Assembly: GCF_023715845.1 (NCBI RefSeq)
Contig: NZ_JAMBOR010000006.1
Span: forward strand, 62,001-126,000
Direction: 5' to 3'
DNA length: 64,000 nt
DNA from: Fictibacillus phosphorivorans
GTDB lineage: Bacteria; Bacillota; Bacilli; Bacillales; Fictibacillaceae
The stretch's first letter is position 1, and each line of letters starts with the position of its first letter. The position numbers and the translations under genes are program-made. Under the pieces are notes generated by a model. It was not told where the DNA came from and searched no databases. It was given only the letters and a program-made list of their open reading frames with translations. Positions 9,540 through 19,159 of the stretch are shown piece by piece.

Positions 9540-11353
9540 TAGAACACCTCCAAAGTCTTATGCTCGACTATTCCTTTATCATTTACTTTTAATAGTTTAA
9601 GGGAAATTTGCGCCTCTTCAAGTTCACCATCCGCTAGTCTTCTATCATCTAGTTTTTTTAACAATCTACTCTTAAATGCTAGAATATCCTCGTAGCATTC
9701 TCTTGAAAAACTACCGGGTAATGCACCTTCTGCCACTCTAGAAATAAACTCATACCTTACTAATTGTAAGTTAAGTCTCACTGGTTCTAGGTCACTTGCA
9801 AAACTCACAGTTAAATTTAATCTTTGCTTGTCTTCTCCCATATCAAACTTGATATATTCACCTCTTTTTGGAGAAACAGAAACCATTTCCTCCAAAACCC
9901 TACTAATTTTGGCTTGAGAGTAATTGCCGGAAGTAGATAAGATTAATTGATCATTATTTTGCACTAATAAACCAGTGGTAATTCTGTTTAAACCTCTTAC
10001 TAATCGGGTAAGGTATTGAGGCTTCACCCTTTGATTTTCTTTTAAGACTCTATAAACTTGGTCTAGGAATTCTCCTGCATATTGAAATGTTGTTAAATTC
10101 CACAAGTTTAATCTATCTACTAGTTTCTCAGGAATTACAAAAAATAATCTTTGCCGTTGAGATTTTAACATTTCTAGAAAATTATCTTTGTCTTCAACAT
10201 CGCCTTCTAAGTAGGCTTTTTTCTCAGAAATAAAGACCTTATCAGCTCCGTATTGTTGATCTAATAGAACAAGTTGTTCATAAAGTTCATAATACTCCTG
10301 ATCATCTTCTCCAAATATCAGTATATTATCTACGAGCGTATTCGTTTCTGATCCTATACCGAATTTATTTAGTGTTACAAATATATCTGTCGAGTTTCTC
10401 TTTCTCTCAGACAGGTTTTCTCCGAATATATTACGGTAAATACTTGCTAAGTAAGTTGTATTGTTTTCATTTATTTTTGAGATATCGCTACACTTTAATA
10501 ATTTATCCCTAACATCCGGATGACCTAGTAACATATTTGAAACTAAGAGTAGTAATTGCCTTAGTGGCATATGTATCTCATTTATTTCACATAAAGTTAA
10601 TAAGTCTACTAACCTCTTCGTTATTAAGCTATTTTCTTCTTCTAATCTCTTCTTATTTTCAATTATTGGGCAAAGGGTTTCATTTGAATTATTAAGTGGA
10701 CAATTGTTACACTCTTCCCAGCCGGGATTATTTAATACTTCTTTAATTATCTTTGGAAGAAGGTTTGCTGAATTAGTTTTACTTAGATTGTATAATTTTA
10801 TTAAATAGCCTATTTGCTCCTTTTTCCCCTCTACTAAAAGGTCCTCAATACACTTTTTTGTATCTATAACATTATATGTTTGATTAACCATCTTCCACGT
10901 TTCAAGCAACTGTCCATCGTTAGCAGCTACTAAAAATACTGTTCTATTTTCCACACCCATAATCGAGTCAGCCATTGTAGAAAGGATTTCTCTTTCATCT
11001 TCCAATAACTCACTTAAATCTTTAATAAATATTACTTTGTAATCATTAACCACTAACTCTTCTATCTTATTATTTTCCGCCCACTTAACTTCAGATCCAC
11101 CAAGTCTTTTCCAAATTTCACGACAGTAATAGGTTTTGCCATCTCCCGCTGTACCAGTCAATATCACTGAATAAGGATTTACACTTTTAAAGTTTTCAAC
11201 TAGTTCATCAAGATATTCCATATCAATTCTGATTGGTGTAACTTTCTTTTTCCTCAAAATTGACTGTATAGTTTCATCATACATATTGTCATTTTGAGGA
11301 ATAGGACCATATTGTCTTAAAAAGTTAACCCAACTCGACTTTATTGCGCTCAT
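9539..11353 (-). CDS. dptF: DptF (SspF): P-loop ATPase of phosphorothioation-dependent restriction
   Basis: A 604-residue P-loop protein: Walker A GTAGDGKT at 67-74, a Walker-B-like KVIFIKD near 105-112, a sensor-like VFLVAANDG near 139-147, and a Cys cluster at 215, 218 and 228 that may bind zinc. Size and layout match DptF, the first protein of DptFGH, which restricts DNA lacking PT modification. ATG 11353 is preceded by GGAGGGG. It opens a tightly overlapping three-gene operon, separated from sspBCD by a gene in the opposite direction, so restriction and modification genes have separate promoters. Confidence 0.85.
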   Translation of the reverse strand: MSAIKSSWVNFLRQYGPIPQNDNMYDETIQSILRKKKVTPIRIDMEYLDELVENFKSVNPYSVILTGTAGDGKTYYCREIWKRLGGSEVKWAENNKIEELVVNDYKVIFIKDLSELLEDEREILSTMADSIMGVENRTVFLVAANDGQLLETWKMVNQTYNVIDTKKCIEDLLVEGKKEQIGYLIKLYNLSKTNSANLLPKIIKEVLNNPGWEECNNCPLNNSNETLCPIIENKKRLEEENSLITKRLVDLLTLCEINEIHMPLRQLLLLVSNMLLGHPDVRDKLLKCSDISKINENNTTYLASIYRNIFGENLSERKRNSTDIFVTLNKFGIGSETNTLVDNILIFGEDDQEYYELYEQLVLLDQQYGADKVFISEKKAYLEGDVEDKDNFLEMLKSQRQRLFFVIPEKLVDRLNLWNLTTFQYAGEFLDQVYRVLKENQRVKPQYLTRLVRGLNRITTGLLVQNNDQLILSTSGNYSQAKISRVLEEMVSVSPKRGEYIKFDMGEDKQRLNLTVSFASDLEPVRLNLQLVRYEFISRVAEGALPGSFSRECYEDILAFKSRLLKKLDDRRLADGELEEAQISLKLLKVNDKGIVEHKTLEVF

Positions 11354-11667
11354 CTTTTTAATCCCCTCCTTTTTACGTTACAAATTTTCCCTAATTTAAT
11401 TATACTTTAATAATTGGGTCTATTACACCATGAATTAAATACTAATAGCACAATTAAATATTTTTAAGGAGTAAATACTTTCAAATATTTTTTTAACTAA
11501 AATTAATTTATAAAAAAAGGTATGAGTTTCTAATTAAAAGAAAGAATTTAGAAGCTAATCATATAGTATTTATAGGAAGTACTTATAAAAAACGGCCAAT
11601 TTTGAGGTTTTACAATCTTTACATACCGAATTATGATTGCCTTAACTTTAAAATAGAGGGTGATAAT
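11354..11667. other. Divergent intergenic region upstream of dptF
   Basis: Very AT-rich with no gene seen. It must hold the promoters of dptF (minus) and of the small plus-strand gene. No palindrome like the one in the sspB leader was found here. Confidence 0.4.
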
Positions 11668-11967
11668 ATGTTATATGAACCACTTTATCAAGAATGGGGT
11701 TTTAAGCTAATTCCATCAAGTTATGGTGAATTAAAAGGTCAAAAAAGATATTATCGTGTATTTTATTGTACTGTGCATTGGCACTCAGCTGATCCGGATA
11801 ATATCCATAAAGCTAGTATTATTTTTGTTCAATATGGTACTAATCCTAGTTTTGATATTGCAAGAAAAAAAGGAGAAATCAGAGAAAATTATCCCTGCCA
11901 CATCCTAGACGATGATTTACCTTCTGTATTTGAAGCAATTAAGGAACTTAAAGAGCAATTCAACTAA
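11668..11967 (+). CDS. Hypothetical protein (99 aa) between the two phosphorothioation modules
   Basis: A 99-residue protein beginning at ATG 11668 with GAGGGTGAT 5 nt upstream; the frame is open further upstream but has no ribosome site there. It is aromatic-rich with alternating strands, suggesting a small mixed alpha/beta fold. I do not recognise it. It lies antiparallel between dptF and sspD, ahead of a bidirectional terminator. Its position inside a defence operon pair could mean a regulator or accessory, but nothing in the sequence proves it. Confidence 0.6.
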   Translation: MLYEPLYQEWGFKLIPSSYGELKGQKRYYRVFYCTVHWHSADPDNIHKASIIFVQYGTNPSFDIARKKGEIRENYPCHILDDDLPSVFEAIKELKEQFN

Positions 11968-11984
11968 TTTAAAAGCCAAATATA

Positions 11985-12016
11985 AGAGAGCTTGGAATTT
12001 TACATCCAAGCTCTCT
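11985..12016. terminator. Bidirectional terminator between the small gene and sspD
   Basis: AGAGAGCTTGGA and TCCAAGCTCTCT form a 12-bp perfect stem with an 8-nt loop, placed between two convergent genes. Confidence 0.8.
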
Positions 12017-12025
12017 AGATTAATG

Positions 12026-12850
12026 TTAGGCATAGTGACAAACGCAGGGTACATCATTTTCTTCAACTAACTTTTTTGCAATTTCAGAGTCTTTATCCAA
12101 CTCTTTGCGATATTCCTCTAAGGTAAATGGCTTTCCATTTCTTTTAAGGATGGTAACATCGCCTAGTTGCTCTCTTAGTCTATTTTCCATTTCTTCTTGT
12201 TCAATATAAACACTTGGCCAAGTTTCATATAAATGCTTATAATGATTGAATCCACCTCTAACACATCTACCACCACAGTTAGCATGAGAAAATCCTAAAT
12301 GATACATTTCCGGAAGTTGAATATCCCAGTCTTTTGTAATAATATTTTTTATTTCATCATCTGATATATTACTTTCATAAAGTGGAAATACCGTTTTTAC
12401 TGGTTGCTCCTCTCCATTACGAGGAAGTAGGAAATGATTATATAATGCCTCAATCCCTTCACGTCTCCGTTTCTCATGTTTACCGATTCCAAAGTAAAGT
12501 ATTGGTTCAAATCCATTATCTCGCAGTTCTTCAAGGTAGATCATTGTTTGGTGCACTTTTAAATCAGATGAGCATTTTGCAAGTCTTGAGTTTCCAAGAA
12601 AACGTGTTTCCTCAAATACCTCCTCTGGTGTTCTCCCATCTCTAACAGTCTTTATATCTATCCCAATTTTTTCTGCTACTTCCACCATGAAACGTTTATT
12701 ATCTTTATGTTCCCATAGAGTATCAGTAAAAAATAACTGTGATTTTTCCTCACCGTGTTTTTGTACCATTAAATACGCAACATAAGCACTTGCAGCACCA
12801 CCGCTAAACATGGCAATATATATCGGTTCTCTACCATACATCCTAATCAT
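12026..12850 (-). CDS. sspD: SspD-like PAPS-reductase/ATP-pyrophosphatase family sulfur-transfer protein
   Basis: A 274-residue adenine-nucleotide alpha-hydrolase-like protein with the PP-loop SGGAAS at 16-21. Its cysteines (93; 192 and 196 in NCGGRC; 269 and 271 in PCVCHYA) are suited to an Fe-S cluster and sulfur relay. In the SspABCD system SspD is the ATP pyrophosphatase that activates the DNA backbone for sulfur insertion. It is much shorter than a typical DndC, supporting the Ssp rather than the Dnd type. It follows sspC by 5 bp. ATG 12841 (codon 4) sits better from AAAAGG than ATG 12850, so the true start may be three codons later. Confidence 0.82.
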   Translation of the reverse strand: MIRMYGREPIYIAMFSGGAASAYVAYLMVQKHGEEKSQLFFTDTLWEHKDNKRFMVEVAEKIGIDIKTVRDGRTPEEVFEETRFLGNSRLAKCSSDLKVHQTMIYLEELRDNGFEPILYFGIGKHEKRRREGIEALYNHFLLPRNGEEQPVKTVFPLYESNISDDEIKNIITKDWDIQLPEMYHLGFSHANCGGRCVRGGFNHYKHLYETWPSVYIEQEEMENRLREQLGDVTILKRNGKPFTLEEYRKELDKDSEIAKKLVEENDVPCVCHYA

Positions 12851-12855
12851 CCTTT

Positions 12856-15800
12856 TTATTTGTTTTCTTCATAGTAATCTACCAATAACTTATATAGCAG
12901 TGCAGTAATTTCTTCTTTTGGTAGTTTTCTTGCCATTAACTCAAGATCTGTTTTTACATTAGAATAAATAATATTCCCCTTTGGAGATAGTTCTCGTTTA
13001 GGAATTGCTAAAGTCTTTGAATCAACTTTTACTTCATGATATTCATCTTTAAGGCTTTCAATATTTATTTCTAAGAGTGATTTGACTGTTTTGAAGAATA
13101 CTTCACTAGTTGCATCAGACCAGTCTTCTCTGCTTACACCTACTAATTCGCTTGACAATTCATTTATCCAATTATTTTTATCAGTTGATAAAATCAAGTT
13201 AAATAACTTATTATCAACTTTTAATATCTCATTTTGGTTTTGGATGTAATCAAATAATTCTTCAAAGGAATTGGTATTGGTTAATTCAAAAACAGTTTTT
13301 TCAATTTGTTTTTTATGCTTTTGCGAGTACTCTTCACACTCTTGCTTAATTTTATTTACCATTTCTACATCAAGTTTTAAATTTAATAGTTCCTTTAATG
13401 CAGTATCTGGTTCAAACTCGCCCTTTGTAATGAGCTTTTTAAAAATAATTGCATTTGTTGATACACTGTTTGTCTTTTGAGCTATCTTTGGGAGGCTATT
13501 TAGCCACCTTAATAGCATTCTGTTTAATCGTACACTAGGATGGTAAGAGGAATCTAACTCCGTTCTATATGACTCAAAACATTCATCTATTACATCTATT
13601 ATATTTTTATACTTATTATCTAATTTTTGATGACTAAAAGTATAATTTTCTGGTTTATCTAACATTCTGTCATATAAAATGTCACCATTTACATCATTAA
13701 TATATGAACCGTCTTTATGGTAAAACATTATATATTTCCATTCATTTTTTAAAATAGCTGTCAGTAATACAGGAATATTTGGTTCTCTAATACCAAAATC
13801 TTTGCCTTTAAAGATCTTTATTAAGGTTGAGAAATTCCCGCTTTCTGATTTTATCTCATTCATTATTTTTTGACGTAATAATGTTATTTCTTCACTTTCA
13901 TTCTGACCATTAATATTATTATTTTTTACAACAGAGGCATATATTAACTTGGCAGGACCCTTAAATTTGTAATTACTCTCACCACTAATAATAGCGTCTA
14001 TGACTTCTTTAGCGGCATTTAACTGTTGCTTTGAAATATTCCTTCTATTAAAGGACTCATTATTTATTATTGGAGTACTCCCATAATACTTAAATGCAAT
14101 CTGTGATAACTGTTCACTTAGAGCTATTCTACTTCTGACGCTTATGTTGATTCCTTCGTGAATCCAGAAAGACCCTTTATAATGTGATATTGGCTCAAGA
14201 AGCTGCCTTAATCTATGAATTTTATTTTCTCTAATCTTTAGCAACTCTTCTTCAACAATTGGATCCTCATTCAATAAATATTTATCCTCTAATAGTTTCT
14301 CCACTGAAGATAATTCTAAAATTTCCTCATCAAAATTATTGAGAGGCTTCTTGGGTAAAGCAAATATTATCCGAGAATGTTCATTGCTTAATTTAACTAT
14401 GAGACTTCTTATTTCTTCAATATCTGAATCCTTTTCAGGTATAACATACAAAATTTTAAGATCTGAATTAGAATCTTGATTGATAGATTGTAATTCTGTA
14501 TCAGATAGTTCATTTGCATATATAGGCTTTATAGCTGCAAACCTAATCATATTTTTTTTATCATTATACCTTTTGGGATAAGCATATTTTGTATCTAAGA
14601 CCTTACTAATAATGTTTATGCTATCAAGTTTATTTATACCTAAGAGTTTTTTTTCATTGATTTTCGCATTTAAATCAATAGAACTGCCTTCAAATACTTC
14701 CCAATTCTCATCAAATAGTCTGTACCTTAGAAGTTTTTTATTCTCAAGTATTTTAATTATTTTATTAACTTTATTTAACTCCCAATTAAGCGCAAACGAT
14801 ATAAAATCATTTGTTAATTTTCTTTTGCTACTTAGGTTTGCAATATCCCACAGTGTGAATAGCTTTAGTAGCTGTAACTCACTGTGTGCAGTAACTGTAT
14901 TCTCTACTCTTTTTTTCACTCTCAAATATTTAAGGTATGCATTTCCGATTAAGGAATCACTCATAAATTCTTGAAATGCTGGTTCAAAGTAATCGAATAA
15001 ACTACTAACAAGATACCATGCTTTTTCTGTGTGAAAGTAATTTGCTAGTCCACCTTTTTCGTTACTTTCTAAGAACGTAAATAATGTTCTCTCATTTTGA
15101 GCTACAGCATTTGCTAGACGCGGAAGGGTATAAAGTGTAACTGGATGTAAAGGAAAGGAATTCTCGACTACTATTGTCTTCTTTTCTCGTCCATTTAATT
15201 CTGGAAATAAATCATATTTTATTATTTCATTTTCAAAACTATATTCTTGATTCCAATTATTCCTATAACCCGACGTAACCTGACTAGCAAGTCTAATAAA
15301 TGTTGCTGGATCACTATGAGTATGATAGATCTTAAAACGTCCCTGAATTCTTTTAAATTCATTTTGTAAATCTTCCCCATAACTAAGGAAATACTGATTT
15401 AAGTTTCTATGAGTTATTAACAGAATATTAAAGTTTGCACTTTGATGATGGTCAGCTACTTCGGCTATATCTTGAATGTCTTGCATGGCTTCAACTGTTT
15501 CATATTTATCTAAACTTTGAAGAAACCTTCCGAATTCATCATATACTAAATATATTCCTAAGTTCTCTTTATCAAGCTCATCTAAGATATTTGTTAAATG
15601 CTCAGTTAAGTCAAGATTATAAGAGAGGCTTAACTCGGCACCTGCTGTTAATATAGGATAAAGCTTTTTAAACCAATCCACTGTCTCAGGTTCATGTTCA
15701 TTAATATCTCGAATAAAGCTTTCTATAGTCCAATTGTTTGTATTTAAATAATCCTTAAACTGAACATAAGTGTCGTGATAATGTTCTTCCCATAAGGAGA

Positions 15801-16269
15801 TTTTATTTTTAATTTCATCAACATAAGAAGGTATAGAGAAATCAAATCCATATTTAATAATTGTCTTGTGTATTGATGAAATTATTGCTTCACGGAAGTT
15901 TCCTTGATTTCCATTTATCACTACAGGTATATATCTTTTTTCTAAATTCCTTACTTGATTAAGTAAATGGCCAACAGCTGCCTCTTTAGTAGTTACTTTA
16001 TCAAATTTACTAACTAATTCATTAAAGGTATCCTGTTCAATATTTTTAGATACTACATTTGCTATTAAAGTTCCAACCATAGACTTTCCTGAACCATATG
16101 AACCTATTAATATATGAGACTTGTTTCCTTTATCTAAAAAGCCTTCTAGAACTCCGGAGAGACTCTCTGAATGAGTAGGAGTTGGAATATACCTTTCCGC
16201 TATCCATTCACTACCTAAATCGAGCTTTATATTAACACTTGATTTGAATTTACTCTGTGTAATTATCAT
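12856..16269 (-). CDS. sspC: SspC-like large P-loop ATPase of DNA phosphorothioation
   Basis: A 1137-residue ATPase with Walker A GSYGSGKS at 56-63 and Walker B LVYDEF at 241-246. The layout is an N-terminal AAA-like motor and a long helical C-terminal region, as in SspC and BREX/Pgl-type large ATPases. Between a DUF4007 gene and a PAPS-reductase-like gene, it is best read as SspC, the ATPase of the PT-modifying complex. Its start overlaps the sspB stop as ATGA, so the two are coupled. Naming depends mostly on the neighbours. Confidence 0.82.
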   Translation of the reverse strand: MIITQSKFKSSVNIKLDLGSEWIAERYIPTPTHSESLSGVLEGFLDKGNKSHILIGSYGSGKSMVGTLIANVVSKNIEQDTFNELVSKFDKVTTKEAAVGHLLNQVRNLEKRYIPVVINGNQGNFREAIISSIHKTIIKYGFDFSIPSYVDEIKNKISLWEEHYHDTYVQFKDYLNTNNWTIESFIRDINEHEPETVDWFKKLYPILTAGAELSLSYNLDLTEHLTNILDELDKENLGIYLVYDEFGRFLQSLDKYETVEAMQDIQDIAEVADHHQSANFNILLITHRNLNQYFLSYGEDLQNEFKRIQGRFKIYHTHSDPATFIRLASQVTSGYRNNWNQEYSFENEIIKYDLFPELNGREKKTIVVENSFPLHPVTLYTLPRLANAVAQNERTLFTFLESNEKGGLANYFHTEKAWYLVSSLFDYFEPAFQEFMSDSLIGNAYLKYLRVKKRVENTVTAHSELQLLKLFTLWDIANLSSKRKLTNDFISFALNWELNKVNKIIKILENKKLLRYRLFDENWEVFEGSSIDLNAKINEKKLLGINKLDSINIISKVLDTKYAYPKRYNDKKNMIRFAAIKPIYANELSDTELQSINQDSNSDLKILYVIPEKDSDIEEIRSLIVKLSNEHSRIIFALPKKPLNNFDEEILELSSVEKLLEDKYLLNEDPIVEEELLKIRENKIHRLRQLLEPISHYKGSFWIHEGINISVRSRIALSEQLSQIAFKYYGSTPIINNESFNRRNISKQQLNAAKEVIDAIISGESNYKFKGPAKLIYASVVKNNNINGQNESEEITLLRQKIMNEIKSESGNFSTLIKIFKGKDFGIREPNIPVLLTAILKNEWKYIMFYHKDGSYINDVNGDILYDRMLDKPENYTFSHQKLDNKYKNIIDVIDECFESYRTELDSSYHPSVRLNRMLLRWLNSLPKIAQKTNSVSTNAIIFKKLITKGEFEPDTALKELLNLKLDVEMVNKIKQECEEYSQKHKKQIEKTVFELTNTNSFEELFDYIQNQNEILKVDNKLFNLILSTDKNNWINELSSELVGVSREDWSDATSEVFFKTVKSLLEINIESLKDEYHEVKVDSKTLAIPKRELSPKGNIIYSNVKTDLELMARKLPKEEITALLYKLLVDYYEENK

Positions 16270-17132
16270 CTTAATGCCCTTTCTTTCCTAACATACTCTT
16301 CTTTTAAAAATTCAATAGGATCAACTAGAGTAACTCTAACTAAATCCAATCTATTCGTCCTATCAAATACAAGTGGATACTTACTAGCATTTACAAGTTG
16401 TTCAATTGCCCTTACAATTTCACTTCTTTGTAAATTAAATACCTTCCCCCATAGATTTTTACTCGCTTCAATCTCATCTATCGATATTTCTGATTGACCA
16501 TATTTCAACAACACGTACATTAATGCTGTTAAACCGATATCTTCAAATTTAGGATTTTTTTTGTAAATCCTACCGTCTACTTCTTCTATTAGATTTAATG
16601 CTGCAAGAGGACTTTGAATCACTTCCTCCGGATCATCGGATTTGTTTTTGGAATAATACTGTTTAATTAGACAATCAATATCACGTTCTAATGTATCCGT
16701 TGAATTCTTCGAATCGTAATTCTTATTTATCCATGTAATAAGATCCTTGATAGCCTCTTCCTTTACAAAAGAATTTTTTTCATATTCATTAAAGAACCAA
16801 TACCAAGTAGTTGATGGCTCTTTACTGTCCACAATGTGATAGTGAATGATACTAATAGTATCATTCATCTCTATATAAGGATCATACTCATTAAAGATTT
16901 GCCCAAATGGTGAGATGGTGTGAATTACTTTATTATCACTATCCCTTTTATCAGTTTCACAAATATCAGTTGCCTCAATCCAATGTTTCAACGATTTAAC
17001 CATATTTGTCCCTAACCCAATCAATTCTGATGCATCTTTCTCATAAAAAAATCTATTATTATCTAATTGCTGTATAGCTTTTCTTAACCAATATGTTCTG
17101 AGATAAAAGCTTTGATGTTGTCCAAAACCCAA
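16266..17132 (-). CDS. sspB: SspB-like DUF4007 protein, first gene of the phosphorothioation operon
   Basis: A 288-residue DUF4007 protein. The N-terminus FGQHQSFYLRTYWLRKA and the block LIGLGTNMVKSLKHW are the family hallmarks. In the SspABCD system SspB is the DNA-nicking component of the PT-inserting complex. The start is TTG 17132, with AAAGGAG about 9 nt upstream. It is the promoter-proximal gene, and a 22-bp palindrome sits in its 5' leader. No cysteine desulfurase gene precedes it; sulfur must come from another desulfurase in the genome. Confidence 0.85.
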   Translation of the reverse strand: MGFGQHQSFYLRTYWLRKAIQQLDNNRFFYEKDASELIGLGTNMVKSLKHWIEATDICETDKRDSDNKVIHTISPFGQIFNEYDPYIEMNDTISIIHYHIVDSKEPSTTWYWFFNEYEKNSFVKEEAIKDLITWINKNYDSKNSTDTLERDIDCLIKQYYSKNKSDDPEEVIQSPLAALNLIEEVDGRIYKKNPKFEDIGLTALMYVLLKYGQSEISIDEIEASKNLWGKVFNLQRSEIVRAIEQLVNASKYPLVFDRTNRLDLVRVTLVDPIEFLKEEYVRKERALR

Positions 17133-17150
17133 TTTAGTTCGCTCCTTTGT

Positions 17151-17172
17151 TTCTGGAGAATTGTCTCCAGAA
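17151..17172. promoter_or_regulatory. Palindromic operator-like site in the sspB leader
   Basis: TTCTGGAGA, four bases, then TCTCCAGAA form a perfect 9+4+9 inverted repeat about 19 bp upstream of the sspB start. It lies between the sspB ribosome site and a possible -10 (TATGAT, around 17193). It has no U-run, so a repressor site is likelier than a terminator. No matching regulator gene is obvious nearby. Confidence 0.55.
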
Positions 17173-17397
17173 TAACTACTAATTCATTCTATCATACTTC
17201 TTCTTGCATTTCAGTTATGAAATTAGAAGAAATAACCATATACATTGTGTCAGGAAGTATAATCAGAATATTCTTGCTTTAATATTTATAAAAAAATTTT
17301 ATTAAACTCTTAAAATATTAAGATTCTCAAAGTACTATGTCTTACAACCAAATGTAGCCGGCAACTTTTTGGATTAAGTACTTAGAGGATGATTAAT

Positions 17398-17577
17398 ATG
17401 AAAAAAGAAAAATTCACTGACTATAACACTCATTACGCTTCAATATTAGCTATCGAGAAAGATCACGGGAAGATTAATGCTTCTGACTTTTTAAGTTATA
17501 TTTCCGAACTAATCGTCAAACATTCAGAAACCATTGAAATGAAAGTTATAAGTGGGAGAGTGATTATTAATGAGTAG
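17398..17577 (+). CDS. Small hypothetical protein preceding the recombinase pair
   Basis: A 59-residue protein starting at ATG 17398 (AGAGG 9 nt upstream; ATG 17389 lies too close to that site). Its end overlaps the start of the first serine recombinase by 8 bp, so the two should be coupled. It is small and charged with no motif I know. Its fixed position before a large serine recombinase suggests a recombination accessory or directionality factor, but that is inference. Confidence 0.6.
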   Translation: MKKEKFTDYNTHYASILAIEKDHGKINASDFLSYISELIVKHSETIEMKVISGRVIINE

Positions 17578-19090
17578 AAATAAAAAAAAGAAGAGAAATA
17601 AGATTCGCAATAAAAGAAAAAGAGCTTATGGTTATGTAAGAAAAAGTCCTAACAAATACATTGATAACACATCAATTGAAAAACAAATTGAAGAAATAGA
17701 GAAATACTGTGAATTAAATGATATTGAGTTAGTTGAAATATATACTGATGACCTAAAATCAGCAAAATCATTTGAAGGTAGAGATGGATTTAAGGAAATG
17801 TATAATAATGTACTTAGATCAAAAGATGATGTAGACTACATTATTGTTTTTAAACAAGACAGAATTTCTCGTGATACCCTAGATACTTTGTATATAATGA
17901 AACGACTAAACTCATTGGACAAACACCTTATATCTATCGCTGACAATGTTAATACAGAAGACCCTTCTGCAAAAATTCTTGTACATGTGTTAGCTTTAGT
18001 CGCAGAACTCGAACGGGAATTTATCAATATGAGAACAGCTTCTGGTATGGAGAAAAAAGCAAATGAAGGTCACTTTTTAGGTGGAATAGTCTTTGGTTAT
18101 AAGACACATAATAAAGAATTAATTATTGTTCCTGAAGAAGCCAAGGTCGTAAAATATATCTTTGAAAAGTATGCAGTTGAACAGTGGGGTTATAAAAAAA
18201 TAGCTTCTAATCTAAATCTTCAAGGTGTTAGAACTAAAAATAATAAATATTGGTCAATTAATGCAGTTAAAACTGTCCTAGAAAACCAGTTATATATTGG
18301 GAATACAAAATGGAAAGGGAAATATCAGAAAGGTATTCATACACCGATTATTGACTTACCCCTTTGGGAAAAAGCCCAAGATGTAATGAAAACAAGGAGC
18401 TATATACAAGAAAAAATTCATCCGGGATCTTTCCCTTTATCTGGACTGTTGAAATGCCCAGAATGTGGCTCTTCAATGGTACAAGGCAATAGCAGTGTAA
18501 AGTATAAGTATTATCAATGTAGTAAAAATAAAAATAGTGGTAAAGTAGCCTGTTCATCCAATCTTGTAAAAAAAGAATATGCAGAAGAGTTCGTTTTAAA
18601 TGAACTCATTAGCTTTTTACAAGGCTTCAACCTTTCGCCTTATATTGAATCTGCAACTAAATCATTATTATCTTTTGAACTTGAACCAGTTTATAATGAG
18701 ATAGAAAGAATAGAAAATCAAATAAAACTTGTCAAAAAAAGGATGAATACAGTTATTGATTTAATGGATGATCCAACAGCCTGTTTAGACAAGGAATTAT
18801 TAAAAAGTAAACTTTTGTCTCATCAAGAAGAATTAAATAAAAATAATATAGTCTTAGAAGAACTTACAAAACAGATAAATTTTAAAGAAAGTCATACATC
18901 CAAGGATGTTATTACTTTTTGTGTCAAAAGATTTAGTGATTTTTATGAAATACTTACTAACGAAGAGAGAAAATTACTGTTAAATTATATCATTAAGGAA
19001 GTTCATGTTCTTAAAGGTGATAGCACCAAGGATCGTAAAATAAAAGACATAATTTATAACTTCAACCAAAATGACTTATCATTAGATTAG
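17570..19090 (+). CDS. Large serine recombinase 1
   Basis: A 506-residue large serine recombinase. The N-terminal resolvase domain has YVRKS with the presumed catalytic Ser26, the conserved DRISRD block and an ALVAELERE helix. A recombinase domain follows (GYKKIASNLN, VLENQLYIG), then a zinc ribbon (CPECG, later YYQCSK and ACSS) and a coiled-coil tail. The very basic N-terminus (KKKKRNKIRNKRKR) is unusual. It probably works with the second recombinase just downstream in integrating and excising the island. An intrinsic terminator follows its stop. Confidence 0.88.
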   Translation: MSRNKKKKRNKIRNKRKRAYGYVRKSPNKYIDNTSIEKQIEEIEKYCELNDIELVEIYTDDLKSAKSFEGRDGFKEMYNNVLRSKDDVDYIIVFKQDRISRDTLDTLYIMKRLNSLDKHLISIADNVNTEDPSAKILVHVLALVAELEREFINMRTASGMEKKANEGHFLGGIVFGYKTHNKELIIVPEEAKVVKYIFEKYAVEQWGYKKIASNLNLQGVRTKNNKYWSINAVKTVLENQLYIGNTKWKGKYQKGIHTPIIDLPLWEKAQDVMKTRSYIQEKIHPGSFPLSGLLKCPECGSSMVQGNSSVKYKYYQCSKNKNSGKVACSSNLVKKEYAEEFVLNELISFLQGFNLSPYIESATKSLLSFELEPVYNEIERIENQIKLVKKRMNTVIDLMDDPTACLDKELLKSKLLSHQEELNKNNIVLEELTKQINFKESHTSKDVITFCVKRFSDFYEILTNEERKLLLNYIIKEVHVLKGDSTKDRKIKDIIYNFNQNDLSLD

Positions 19091-19125
19091 GAGAAAGGCA
19101 AACTGTCCTTTCTCCTTTTTTATTT
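19090..19125 (+). terminator. Terminator between the two serine recombinases
   Basis: GGAGAAAGG and CCTTTCTCC form a 9-bp stem with an 8-nt loop, followed by TTTTTTATTTT. It begins at the stop of recombinase 1, so recombinase 2 likely has its own promoter or depends on readthrough. Confidence 0.8.
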
Positions 19126-19159
19126 TCCATTGTATGATTAATTCAAAGGAGGTAATTAG

